From Verrucomicrobium sp. BvORR106 (GTDB lineage Bacteria > Verrucomicrobiota > Verrucomicrobiia > Verrucomicrobiales > Verrucomicrobiaceae), in NCBI RefSeq assembly GCF_000739655.1, contig NZ_BATR01000066.1:1-64000 (forward strand): 64,000 nt of DNA, read 5' to 3'. The position numbers were made by a program, and so were the translations under genes. The notes under the pieces are model-generated. The model worked only from the letters and a program-made list of their open reading frames with translations, ran no database searches and was not told where the DNA came from. This document shows, one piece after another, positions 53,470-62,596 of this stretch (positions within the stretch are counted from its first letter, which is position 1; the number at the start of each line of letters is the position of its first letter).

Positions 53470-54372
53470 TCAGAGCGACCGGGAGTCTTTCAGGCCCAGG
53501 CTGGCGTAGATCTCCCGCGTCGCACGGCTCTTGTTGAGCGTGTAGAAGTGGAAGCCGTCAACCTGATGGTCCAGAAGATCAGCGCACTGCTCGGTGGCGT
53601 AGTGAATGCCCACGCGTTCCACGGCGGCTTCATCGCCATTGCAGCGGGAGATGGCCTTCAGCAGCTTGGCGGGGAACCGGGCCCCCGCGGCCAGCTCGGC
53701 CATGCGCTTCATGCCGGAGGCGCTGCTGATGGGCATGATGCCTGCGATGATGGGGACATTGATGCCAGCGAGGTGGCAGCGATCGCGGAAATCGAGGAAA
53801 TCGCGATTGTCGAAAAAGAGCTGGGTGCAGATGTAGTCTGCGCCGGCATCCACCTTGGCCTTGAGGTAATCCATCTCGAGAAGGCGGTTGGGGGTGGTGG
53901 GGTGGCCCTCAGGGAAGCCGGCCACACCGATGCCAAAGCCGCGATTGTCAGGATGGCCGGAGAAGTTGCGGATGAAGCGCACCAGATCGGAGGCCTGCTG
54001 GAAGGCGTCCTTGGATTTTTCGTAGTTGGCCAGACCGCGCGGAGGATCCCCGCCGAGGGCGAGGATGTTGCTCACGCCGGCTTCGGCATAGCGCTGCAGG
54101 ATGCTGCCGATGTCCTCCTCACTGTGGCACACACAGGTGAGGTGAGGGATGGGGTCGAGGGAGGTGGTCTGCTTGATGCGCACCACCAGATCATGGGTCA
54201 ACTCGCGCGTGGTTCCGCCTGCGCCGTAGGTCACGCTCACGAAGTCCGGCTTGAAAGCTTCCAACTCACTGATGGTTTCGTAGAGCGCCTGAGAGGTCTC
54301 GGCGGTCTTGGGCGGGAAGAACTCAAACGAGAACGTCGGGCGGCGTTGGGCGAAGATGTCGCGAATATGCAT
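53470..54372 (-). CDS. metF: 5,10-methylenetetrahydrofolate reductase (300 aa)
   Basis: FAD/NADH-dependent reduction of CH2-THF to methyl-THF for methionine synthesis. RPTFSFEFFPPKTAETSQAL, FVSVTYGAGGTTRE, HLTCVCHSEEDI, ILALGGDPPRG, VAGFPEGHP, YICTQLFFDN and VPIIAGIMPI are MetF motifs in order. Start ATG 54372 (MHIRDIF); a GTG six codons upstream is possible. Full length. Confidence 0.96.
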   Translation of the reverse strand: MHIRDIFAQRRPTFSFEFFPPKTAETSQALYETISELEAFKPDFVSVTYGAGGTTRELTHDLVVRIKQTTSLDPIPHLTCVCHSEEDIGSILQRYAEAGVSNILALGGDPPRGLANYEKSKDAFQQASDLVRFIRNFSGHPDNRGFGIGVAGFPEGHPTTPNRLLEMDYLKAKVDAGADYICTQLFFDNRDFLDFRDRCHLAGINVPIIAGIMPISSASGMKRMAELAAGARFPAKLLKAISRCNGDEAAVERVGIHYATEQCADLLDHQVDGFHFYTLNKSRATREIYASLGLKDSRSL

Positions 54373-54494
54373 GATGCTTGAGAAGGGCACTCAACTCCGC
54401 CCCAGAGGAAGTTGCAACCCTGGCTTCAGGAGAATCACGCCTCAGGGTGTGAACACAAATTGACCTCAGAAGCCTGGATCGGGGCAATCGGAAC

Positions 54495-54965
54495 TCAGGC
54501 CACGTTGCTGGGCTCGGAGTCAGGGGCATTCTCCACCAAAATGCTGGCCGTGCCAGTGCCGCTGGAGAGGGCCTGCATGAACCCGCTAAAGTTCCAGTGA
54601 TCCCAGCCCTCGACAAAGAGATCATCCTGGACCGTGAACCAGCTGACGCCGTTGAAGGTCAGTTTGCGCCCGGTGGCGCCGATCCCGAAGGCGTCGCCCG
54701 TATGGGTGCAGCGGGCTGTCCAGCGTACGGCCACTTCGGCGCCAGACTCGATCACGGCATTCACCTTCACCTCGACGTCCGGGAACGCCGTGAGGAAGGG
54801 GCGGTGGAAGAGTTCAATGAAGGCCTCAGGCCCCACCATCTCGCCCCCTTCGGTATGGCCGATGGCATCCGGGGCCAGCATCTCCCGAATCGCGTCGGGG
54901 TTGCGTTCATTCCACACTTCGTGGAACCAGCGAAGGGCAAGGTCTCGCGGTGACATGGGGGGCAT
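54495..54965 (-). CDS. SnoaL-like polyketide-cyclase/ester-hydrolase fold protein (156 aa)
   Basis: Cone-shaped alpha+beta barrel (NTF2-like). SPRDLALRWFHEVWNERNPD, AIREMLAPDAIGHTEGG, FIELFHRPFLTAFPDVEVKV, GVSWFTVQDDLFVEGWDHWN. Function unknown; the fold serves as hydrolase or small-ligand binder. The ATG at 54965 has AAGGA ten bases upstream; ATG 54956 is an alternative. Confidence 0.85.
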   Translation of the reverse strand: MPPMSPRDLALRWFHEVWNERNPDAIREMLAPDAIGHTEGGEMVGPEAFIELFHRPFLTAFPDVEVKVNAVIESGAEVAVRWTARCTHTGDAFGIGATGRKLTFNGVSWFTVQDDLFVEGWDHWNFSGFMQALSSGTGTASILVENAPDSEPSNVA

Positions 54966-55129
54966 GCTAGGGCGTTCCTTGGAATAAACCAAGCCTTTTT
55001 GTCTGATGGGATCTGCCAAACGTGGCCTGCCGTTGTTCAGGGAGGGACCTCATGGGCAGGGGGATGAGGCGGGGTCTTTAACCCTCCTGAGCGGGGGACT
55101 AGCCGGCATTGAACTTGGGCCGGTGGCTC

Positions 55130-57184
55130 TCACTTCCGCCCCTCCAGCCAAGCCAGGTTGAACGCGTAGTGATTCTTGCTGGTGAGGAGCTGGATGTTCC
55201 CGTCCCGTGTCTGGGTCACCGTCAGGTAGCCGCAGGGCTCGGCCAGGGTGTCGCTGACCTCCACCATGACGCGATCAATGGCGTTGATGGACCGTGTCGC
55301 GCCGCCGGGCGTGACCAATCGCTTCACCGGCCAGGTTTTACCCTCGTCGTAAGACACGGCGGCAAACATCCCGTAGCCGGTGAATTCCCTGCCGTCGGCG
55401 GTATGGAACTTCATGCCCTTGCGGTTCTTCCAGTCGCGCCACTGGTCGGTAAAGCTGCACAGCAGAATGCCGCCCTCCTGAAGCCGGATCATGGCCGCGC
55501 GCTGCACGGTGCTGATGGCGGGGAATTCGGTAGTTTCATAGGTCCATGTCTTGCCCAGGTCACTGGTGAAGCTGGCCGGGGTCTTGTGGTCAAACTTTGC
55601 CTGGTCCGCCTCCTGGTCGTTGCGGCTCACAGCCATGATGCGGCCGTCCTTGAGCTGCACCATGGGGGCGTGGATGCCGGGGTAGCGGAAGCCCTGGCCT
55701 CCGGGCCGGAAGTCGCTGGCCTGCTGCTTCACGTCGTTGTAGGTCCAGGTGGCCCCGTGGTCGCGGCTGTACACGAGGCTGCACTGGCGCGTGTCATTTC
55801 CAAGAACCAGGGTGCCATCGGCAAGGCGCAGCACCTGATTGCCGTACTCTCCCGCAGGCTGGATGAGGCGGGCCTTGGTCCAGGTCGCGCCGTTGTCGGT
55901 GGAGGTGCGGAACAGGTTTTCATCGCGACCTTTTACAAAATGGTAGAGCGTGGACTGGCCGTCCCGCCAGACCTTGGGCGCGTGGTCGTTGATGTCCGGG
56001 CCATCCCAGAAGGGCGAGGCGGGTTCCCACTCCGTGGCACCGTGGCGCAGACGGCTGGCCAGGTTGTTGAGTTCCGCGCCGGGTTCCTCTGCGCAGGAGT
56101 ACCATACGGCGAGCAGATCGCCGTTGGGACACTCGGTGATGGAGGGGCTGTGATTGTGCGTGAAGAAAAGGGGGCCGAAGGAGCCGGGCTCGATCTTCAC
56201 GTAGGGCTTGGGACCGGAGAAATGGGGGAGGTGCTGGGGGCCCTTTTCGATTTTCATGGACCCGTGCTTCACCTCCCGGGCGTGCTGCGGGGCGGGGGCA
56301 GGTGGCAGCGGTTGACTCTTGGGCGCGTCGGCGAGCACGACACGGAACCCGGTGCGGCTGTGGCGTGACTCCGGGAGCCAGGCGGCACGGTTGGCACTGC
56401 GGAGATAGCGGGCGAAGTTGGAGTGATATCCACCCCGAATGACGCGGAAGTCGCCGTCGGACCGGCCGACGGGATCGGTCTGGGCACCGGCTTCATAGGG
56501 GCCGTACCAGTCGCTGCACCACTCGGCCACATTGCTGTGCATGTCATACAGGCCCCAGGCATTGGCGGGAGACTGCGCCACACGGAGGCTGACCTTGGCC
56601 TCCTGACGGTAAGGGGGAGGCAGGGTACCGTCGGGTCGTGCCAGGGGAACGTGCCCGGTGGTTCCGGTCCAGGGCTGAAAGTTGTCCGGCAGGGCGTCGC
56701 CCGTGGAAAACAAGGTGGTGGTGCCTGCGCGGCAGGCGTATTCCCACTCCGCCTCGGTGGGCAGGCGGTAGGTGCGCCCCTCCTTCTGGGTCAGCCACTC
56801 GCAGTACTTCACCGCCTGGTGCCAGGTGATGGCGGTCACGGCGTCATCGTCCGGCTGGCCCCTGCGGAAGTCCGGATTGCTCTGGCGGTACTGGCCGATC
56901 GTGACCTCCGTGGCTCCCATGAAGAAAGGCTGGGAAAGCGTGACCTGATGGGCCGGCTTTTCGTCCCAGTCCGCATCGTCAAACTTCTCCGGGTGCTTGG
57001 AGAGCCGGTAGTCGGAGGGCGGTCCGTCCTGGCCCATGGTGAAGGTGCCCGGCTGGATGCGCACGAGCGTCATGCCGACGGCGTTGGTGAGGGTGGGGGC
57101 GTCACCTTGCGAAAAAGCTGGGCTCGAGGCTGCGGCGAGAAGCAGGGCCAACGGAAATTGAATCAAGAGTTGGCGGGAGAGCAT
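55130..57184 (-). CDS. Secreted fusion: sulfatase-modifying-factor (FGE)-like domain plus BNR sialidase-like domain (684 aa)
   Basis: Signal peptide (LLIQFPLALLLAAASSPAFS). Residues ~31-290 are an FGE/SUMF1 domain: LVRIQPGTFTMGQDG, TWHQAVKYCEWLTQKEGRTY, RLPTEAEWEYACRAGT, NVAEWCSDWYGPYEAG and HSRTGFRVV. The Cys of aerobic FGE in the RGG...YC segment is missing (RGGYHSNFARYLRSANRAA), so it is not a standard formylglycine enzyme. Residues ~320-684 are a six-bladed sialidase-like domain with Asp boxes STDNGATWTK, SRDHGATWTY, TSDLGKTWTY and SYDEGKTWPV. Sugar-ester or sialic-acid-type glycan as target is inferred. Start ATG 57184. Confidence 0.85.
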   Translation of the reverse strand: MLSRQLLIQFPLALLLAAASSPAFSQGDAPTLTNAVGMTLVRIQPGTFTMGQDGPPSDYRLSKHPEKFDDADWDEKPAHQVTLSQPFFMGATEVTIGQYRQSNPDFRRGQPDDDAVTAITWHQAVKYCEWLTQKEGRTYRLPTEAEWEYACRAGTTTLFSTGDALPDNFQPWTGTTGHVPLARPDGTLPPPYRQEAKVSLRVAQSPANAWGLYDMHSNVAEWCSDWYGPYEAGAQTDPVGRSDGDFRVIRGGYHSNFARYLRSANRAAWLPESRHSRTGFRVVLADAPKSQPLPPAPAPQHAREVKHGSMKIEKGPQHLPHFSGPKPYVKIEPGSFGPLFFTHNHSPSITECPNGDLLAVWYSCAEEPGAELNNLASRLRHGATEWEPASPFWDGPDINDHAPKVWRDGQSTLYHFVKGRDENLFRTSTDNGATWTKARLIQPAGEYGNQVLRLADGTLVLGNDTRQCSLVYSRDHGATWTYNDVKQQASDFRPGGQGFRYPGIHAPMVQLKDGRIMAVSRNDQEADQAKFDHKTPASFTSDLGKTWTYETTEFPAISTVQRAAMIRLQEGGILLCSFTDQWRDWKNRKGMKFHTADGREFTGYGMFAAVSYDEGKTWPVKRLVTPGGATRSINAIDRVMVEVSDTLAEPCGYLTVTQTRDGNIQLLTSKNHYAFNLAWLEGRK

Positions 57185-57401
57185 GGGGAGAGCGGGATGG
57201 TGCGCTTGAGGGAGGGTATGTTGGGACTTACGCAATACGTCGAAGATGCTCTGTGCTTTCGGTCGTTGGTGGTGGGGCGAGATGAATGATCCGGCGCCAC
57301 CCCGGATCGAGAAAATGCGAAAAAACCGCTATGAATCTGTAAATTACTCCGCGTACAATCCGAAACGGATGCCTCTGATTTCAACCCACCCATTCCCATC
57401 C

Positions 57402-57926
57402 ATGAACCGGCTGTTCCCAGGTCTTTTCGCTTTATTCATTGCAACTTTGCCGCTTCTCCGCGGGGCGGACCTTGGTGTCGAGCACATCGGCAAGACGAAC
57501 GAGCAATACAAGGCGGTGCCAGTGACGCTCAAGGGGACGGAAAAGCTCACTACTCAAGCGACATTTCGTCCGCCGGTACAGATCACGATCACGGCAAAAA
57601 CAGACTCGACCGACCTCAGGGTAGGGTACGCCGCGGATCAGGTGATCTTCAACTGGCGGGATGTGCCACATCAATTGCGAGTGGACGGAGGCCCTGCCAA
57701 CGGTCAGCACAAGACCGGTAAGGGCATCATCCCAGCGAACAAGTATGTGATCATCCGCTGGGTGGTCACTTCCACGTCCCAGGCGATTTACGTCAACGAG
57801 GAACTGCGATTCGAGCATTCTGGCGACTATTCAGCCATTAACAGTCCGGTCTCGGTGTTTTCAGACTCCTCAAAGGTGTCGGTGAAGTCGATCCTGGTGC
57901 AGGAAATCAAGGAACCCGCGAAATAG
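57402..57926 (+). CDS. Secreted hypothetical beta-rich protein (174 aa)
   Basis: Signal peptide MNRLFPGLFALFIATLPLLR. The mature part (HIGKTNEQYKAVPVTLKGTE, VQITITAKTDSTDLRVGYAA, FNWRDVPHQLRVDGGPANGQ, RWVVTSTSQAIYVNEELRF) looks like a jelly-roll sugar-binding domain (3-keto-disaccharide hydrolase/DUF1080-like in outline). Not recognised with certainty. Divergent from the FGE-sialidase gene with 217 bases between. Confidence 0.65.
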   Translation: MNRLFPGLFALFIATLPLLRGADLGVEHIGKTNEQYKAVPVTLKGTEKLTTQATFRPPVQITITAKTDSTDLRVGYAADQVIFNWRDVPHQLRVDGGPANGQHKTGKGIIPANKYVIIRWVVTSTSQAIYVNEELRFEHSGDYSAINSPVSVFSDSSKVSVKSILVQEIKEPAK

Positions 57927-58583
57927 GTTGGTTGTGGATGAGTTGGCCCTGCTCACGATGCAAAGTGAGCGGATGTCATTGGGGGCGCGAAAGCGGTGCT
58001 TCACGCACGCACTCCATCCCGACTCGTCGGGACAAGCGAGGCCAGGTGTTGGGGGGCTTTGGCTGGAGGCCCTTCACAGACTTTGCAAAATCGTCGTCCT
58101 CGGCAAGATGCCGAGAACAGCACGCAGGATGCGTGCGCTCCCCGACATCCGTGTTGCGCGGGAGGCGTTGCTAGGCATCCGTCTCGCTCCACGCGAGGGT
58201 ATTTTGACGCCAAGGGCGTCAGACAAAATAGCCCGGGGTCAGGCGAGGGACGAGCCGCCACCCCGGGTGTACGGTTTGATGGGTAGGAACTCCGAAGTGA
58301 GTTCTACAGACCGTGCAAACAGACCTGATGCGGCTGCCGAAAATGGGGGGTGTGACTTCCGGTAGCCTGAGCGGTTTGTAGAACTCCGTTGGAGTTCCAT
58401 CGTGTTCACCCCAAACCCGGGGTGGCGACCGCTTCGCGGTCTGACCCCGGGCTTTTATGTATCACGCCGTTGGCGTGGGGGTGCCTTTTGGCCCGGCGCT
58501 GGGAAGCCAGGCCAAAGCCCAGCACTACTTTTGTCCCTCCGGCCTTTGCATCCCCCTCCACCTCATGGCATGGGTGCTCTCCC
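57927..58583. repeat. Repeat-packed intergenic space (family 4 and others)
   Basis: GCTTCACGCACGCACTCCAT (57997-58016) and AACAGCACGCAGGATGCGTGC (58117-58137, split as AACAGCACGCAGGATGCGTG) match 52330 and 52067. Downstream are several mirror palindromes: GACGCCAAGGGCGTC (58206-58220), CCCGGGGTCAGGCGAGGGAC against GACCGCTTCGCGGTCTGACC and CCCCGGGC, and AACTCCGAAGTGAGTT facing AACTCCGTTGGAGTT. No gene seen. Confidence 0.75.
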
Positions 58584-60578
58584 ATGCTTGCCGCAGAAAA
58601 CCTTGGTATCTCATATGGCCCCCGCCGTCTGTTTGGAGAATTGAACTTCACCATCCGGGCCGGGGAGCGCTTTTCCCTGGCCGGGCCCAACGGGGCGGGC
58701 AAATCCACGCTGATGAAGATCATCGCGGGGATCGAGCAGCAGGACGAGGGGAAGATCATCAAGGCGAAGTCGGTGACGGTGGGCTACCTGCCGCAGGAGG
58801 GGGTGGAGGTGAAGGGGCGCACGCTCATGGCGGAGGCGGAAACGGCATTTGAGGACGCGATGGAGCTGCAGCGCCAGTTTGACGAGGCGAGCGAGGCTCT
58901 GGGCACCTACGACACGTCCTCCAGTGAGTACATCGACGCCCTGGAGGTCTTTGGCGACCTCCAGATCCGCCTGGAGCACCACGACCTCTCGAAAATGAAG
59001 CCGCGCATCGAGCGCGTGCTCATGGGGCTGGGCTTTGCCCACAAGGACATGGACCGGCTGACGGACGAATTCAGCGGGGGCTGGCAGATGCGCATCGCCC
59101 TGGCCAAGCTGCTCCTGGCAGAGCCCAGCGTGCTGCTGCTGGATGAACCGACGAACCACCTGGACATCGAGACGGTGGTCTGGCTGGAGGACTACCTCAA
59201 GAATTACCCCGGCGCGATCATCCTGATCAGCCACGACCGGCGTCTGCTGGACAACCTGACGAACCGGACGCTGGCCTTCGAGCCGGGGGCCCGGGCCACC
59301 CAGTACCAGGGCAACTATTCCTTCTTTGTGCGGGAGAGCGCGGCACGTCGCGAGCAACTGGAGCGGGCGAAGAAGAACCAGGACCGCGAGATCGCGAAGA
59401 CGCAGCAGTTCATTGACCGGTTCCGTGCCCAGGCCAACAAGGCCTCCATGGTGCAGAGCCGCATCAAGGCGCTCGACAAGGTGGAGCGCATCGAGCTGGA
59501 GGAGGAGGCGGACGAGATTGGATTCAAGTTCCCACAGCCTCCGGCCAGCGGCCACACGGTGATGCGCATGGAAGGCGTGGCGAAGAGCTACGACGGGGTG
59601 CGTTACGTCCTGAAGCCCTTCGATTTTGAGATCAGCAAAGGCGACCGCCTGGCGATTGTGGGCGTGAACGGTGCGGGCAAGACGACGTTCAGCAAGATCC
59701 TGGCCGGGGTGGAGAAGGCGACCGGTGGCACGCGGGAACTGGGGCACAACGTGCGGGTGGGCTACTACTCGCAGGATCATGCCGATGCGCTCGATGGCGC
59801 GAAAACCGTGCTGGAGACGATTGAGAAATCCGCCAAGGGCATGTCTGAGGCCCAGCTCCGCACGCTGTTGGGTTGTTTCCTTTTCCGCGGGGATGATGTG
59901 TTCAAGCGGGTCAAGGTGCTGAGCGGTGGGGAGCGCGGACGTCTGGCCCTGGCCAACATGCTGCTCATGCCCTCCAACTTCCTGGTGCTGGATGAACCGA
60001 CGAACCACCTGGACATGCGCTCCCAGTCGGTGCTGCAGCAGGCGCTGCTGGACTACTCCGGCAGCTACGCGATCGTCTCCCACAATCGTGATTTCCTTGA
60101 TCCGGTGGTGACGAAGACGCTGGAGTTCCGCGTGGGTGAATCTCCCCGGCTTTTTCACGGAAACCTGAGCTACTACCTGGACAAGAAGGCGGAGGAGAAG
60201 GCCCGGCAGTCATCGGGCAGCAGCGTGAGCTTCAGCGCTCCAGTTGTGGTCGCGAAGCCGACTGCCCCTCCGGTGGAGATCGACAACAACTCCAAGGAGC
60301 GTCGGCGTGTGGAGGCGCAGAAGCGCCAGCAGCGGACGCAGGTGCTGAAGCCGCTGCAGGAGAAGCTGGAGAAGGTGGAAGAGCAGATCGCCAGCCTGGA
60401 GCAGGAGAAGATGGCGCTGGTCAAGAAGATGAACGGCGACGGTTTTGGCACCGACGCCGGCGAGGTCATGGAGACCACCAGCCGGTTCAACACGGTGGAA
60501 GGCGGCCTGGAAAAAGCCTACTCCCAGTGGTCTGAGGTGAGCGAGGCCATCGAGCGGGCCGAGAAGGAGTATGCCTGA
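58584..60578 (+). CDS. ABC-F family ATPase (664 aa)
   Basis: Soluble twin-ATPase that acts on the ribosome (E-site) and resolves stalled or misfolded states. NBD1: GPNGAGKS (34-41), FSGGWQMRIALAKLLL, VLLLDEPTNHLD. A linker follows with a basic/helical arm (RAQANKASMVQSRIKALDKV). NBD2: GVNGAGKT, LSGGERGRLALA, LVLDEPTNHLD. C-terminal coiled coil (LKPLQEKLEKVEEQIASLEQ). YheS/Uup-like rather than EttA. Start ATG 58584, with the upstream part of the frame being repeats. Confidence 0.93.
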   Translation: MLAAENLGISYGPRRLFGELNFTIRAGERFSLAGPNGAGKSTLMKIIAGIEQQDEGKIIKAKSVTVGYLPQEGVEVKGRTLMAEAETAFEDAMELQRQFDEASEALGTYDTSSSEYIDALEVFGDLQIRLEHHDLSKMKPRIERVLMGLGFAHKDMDRLTDEFSGGWQMRIALAKLLLAEPSVLLLDEPTNHLDIETVVWLEDYLKNYPGAIILISHDRRLLDNLTNRTLAFEPGARATQYQGNYSFFVRESAARREQLERAKKNQDREIAKTQQFIDRFRAQANKASMVQSRIKALDKVERIELEEEADEIGFKFPQPPASGHTVMRMEGVAKSYDGVRYVLKPFDFEISKGDRLAIVGVNGAGKTTFSKILAGVEKATGGTRELGHNVRVGYYSQDHADALDGAKTVLETIEKSAKGMSEAQLRTLLGCFLFRGDDVFKRVKVLSGGERGRLALANMLLMPSNFLVLDEPTNHLDMRSQSVLQQALLDYSGSYAIVSHNRDFLDPVVTKTLEFRVGESPRLFHGNLSYYLDKKAEEKARQSSGSSVSFSAPVVVAKPTAPPVEIDNNSKERRRVEAQKRQQRTQVLKPLQEKLEKVEEQIASLEQEKMALVKKMNGDGFGTDAGEVMETTSRFNTVEGGLEKAYSQWSEVSEAIERAEKEYA

Positions 60579-60615
60579 CCGGAGTTAAGACCACGAACCC
60601 CAGCCTTCTTCTGCG

Positions 60616-61251
60616 ATGCTTGAAGTCCGCGACCTCCGTTTTACCTACGGCGCGGGCGGATTCTCGCTGCACATCCCGGAGCTGATCCTGCGACCGGGCC
60701 AGAGCCTGGGGCTGGGTGGGCCGAGCGGGGCGGGGAAGACGACGGTGCTGAAGCTGTTCTCCGGCATCCTGGTTCCGCGGGGAGGCACGGTGCAGATTGA
60801 AGGGGCCGCGCCGAATCGGGCGGTGCGGCTCGCTCGCACGGGTCTGGTGTTCCAGGACTTCGCCCTCATCGAGTACCTGACCGCCTGGGACAATGTGCTG
60901 CTGCCGCTGCGGCTCACGGGGCGTCTGCAAAAAGATCACGAGACGCGGGCTGCATCTCTGCTGGAGGCGGTGGACATGGCGGGGCATCGGGACCATCTGG
61001 TTTCCCGGCTTTCCCAAGGGGAGCGACAGCGGATTGCCGTGGTGCGGGCGCTCTTGCACCGGCCGGCCCTGCTGCTGGCGGATGAGCCAACCTCTGCGCT
61101 GGATACGAAGCGCCGCAACATGGTGGCGGGACTGTTGCAAAAGGAACTGCACGAGCATGGCACGATGCTGGTCCTGGTGACGCACGACTCCGAGTTGCAC
61201 GAGCAGACTCAGCAGAAGATCAGCGTGGAGGCGTGGAGCCAGCCATCATGA
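60616..61251 (+). CDS. ABC transporter ATPase, MacB/LolD-like (211 aa)
   Basis: Walker A GPSGAGKT, Q-loop LVFQDFALIEYLTAWDNVLL, signature LSQGERQR, Walker B LLLADEPTSALD, H-loop VTHDSELHE. Directly couples to the permease by ATGA (61248-61251). Likely exporter of lipid, lipoprotein or peptide. Confidence 0.92.
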   Translation: MLEVRDLRFTYGAGGFSLHIPELILRPGQSLGLGGPSGAGKTTVLKLFSGILVPRGGTVQIEGAAPNRAVRLARTGLVFQDFALIEYLTAWDNVLLPLRLTGRLQKDHETRAASLLEAVDMAGHRDHLVSRLSQGERQRIAVVRALLHRPALLLADEPTSALDTKRRNMVAGLLQKELHEHGTMLVLVTHDSELHEQTQQKISVEAWSQPS

Positions 61252-62426
61252 AAGGGCCGCTGCAACTCGCCTGGCAGTATGTGGCGCACTACCGGCTGCG
61301 GACTCTCCTGTTGATCCTCGCACTCGGGTTGACGCTCGCCTTGCCGCTGGCCGTGCGGGGCTTGGTGCAGATCGCCCAGGCGGAGATGCGCTCGCGTGCG
61401 GTGGCGACCCCGCTGGTGCTGGGAGCCAAAGGGAGCCCGCTGGAACTGGTGCTCAATGCCCTCTACTTCCGTCGACGGGGCGCGGGGGAAATCCCTCAGA
61501 AGCAGGTGCAGACCATCCGGTCCAGCGGTCTGGCATCGGCCATCCCGCTGTATGTGCGGTATCACGCCCAGCAGGCCCCCATCGTGGGCACGAGTCTGGA
61601 GTACTTTACCTATCGTGGGCTGCGCATCGCGCAAGGACGCGCACTGGGCCGGTTGGGCGACTGCGTGGTGGGCGCGCGCGTGGCGCGCGAGCGCGGCTGG
61701 CATGTGGGGGGCAAGGTGAGCTCCTCGCCCGAGCAGGTGTTTGATCTCGCGGGTATCTACCCGCTGCGCATGACCATCACCGGGGTGCTGGCGGAGTCGG
61801 GAACGGCGGATGACCAGGCGATCTTTGTGGATGTGAAAACGGCCTGGTTGATCGAGGGCAAGGCCCACGGTCATGAGGACCTGGTGAAGGCGGAGGACCC
61901 GAACGCGGTGCTGTCGCGCACGGATCAGAATGTGGTGGGCAGCAAGGCGGTGCGGATGTTCAACGAGGTCACGAGCGAGAACCTGAAGTCGTTTCACTTT
62001 CACGGGAATCCGGATGATTTCCCGCTCACCGCCATCCTCGTGGTGCCGAAGGACGAGAAGGCGCAGGCCATCCTGCTGGGGCGCTATCAGAAGCCGGAGG
62101 CCGCCCATCAGTTGGTGCAGCCGGGCGTGGAGATGGATGCGCTGCTGGCCACACTGGTGCAGGCGGAGCGGTTCACCGTGGTGCTGCTGGTGGTGCTGGG
62201 GGTGGTGGTGGTCTTGATCTCCGCGCTGGTCTTTGCGCTGTCCTTCAAGATGCGGCGGCGGGAGTTCGCCACCCTGGAGGATCTTGGGATCAGCCGCTGG
62301 CGCATTGCGACGGTGAAGGCGGCCGAGGTGGTGATGGTGGGGCTGCTGGCGGCGGGATTGGCCGGGGGCATCACCGCGCTGGTCTGGCGGGTGGGAGCGG
62401 GGCTGGTCCGCATGAGTTTAAATTGA
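61248..62426 (+). CDS. ABC transporter permease, FtsX/MacB-like (392 aa), short C-terminus
   Basis: N-terminal TM TLLLILALGLTLALPLAVRG, a large extracytoplasmic domain (~40-300), then TM FTVVLLVVLGVVVVLISALV and TM VVMVGLLAAGLAGGITALVW with the FtsX loop RRREFATLEDLGISRWRIAT between. The usual fourth TM of MacB/FtsX is not there; the protein ends ~20 residues after the third. Start at ATG 61248. Confidence 0.85.
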   Translation: MKGPLQLAWQYVAHYRLRTLLLILALGLTLALPLAVRGLVQIAQAEMRSRAVATPLVLGAKGSPLELVLNALYFRRRGAGEIPQKQVQTIRSSGLASAIPLYVRYHAQQAPIVGTSLEYFTYRGLRIAQGRALGRLGDCVVGARVARERGWHVGGKVSSSPEQVFDLAGIYPLRMTITGVLAESGTADDQAIFVDVKTAWLIEGKAHGHEDLVKAEDPNAVLSRTDQNVVGSKAVRMFNEVTSENLKSFHFHGNPDDFPLTAILVVPKDEKAQAILLGRYQKPEAAHQLVQPGVEMDALLATLVQAERFTVVLLVVLGVVVVLISALVFALSFKMRRREFATLEDLGISRWRIATVKAAEVVMVGLLAAGLAGGITALVWRVGAGLVRMSLN

Positions 62427-62596
62427 ATCTGGCGGCCCTGTCCGGCGTCAGAGGGTTCGCAACTTCTTGCAGGGGACCTGTCGGGCGAGTATAACTGGCC
62501 TGCACAAAACCCTGCCTGCGGGCGGAGGATCCCCGGCACAGCCTCCTCGATAGCATCCCGCCTGCGTGCCTTTTTGACCTCTTGTCGTCTCCCTCC

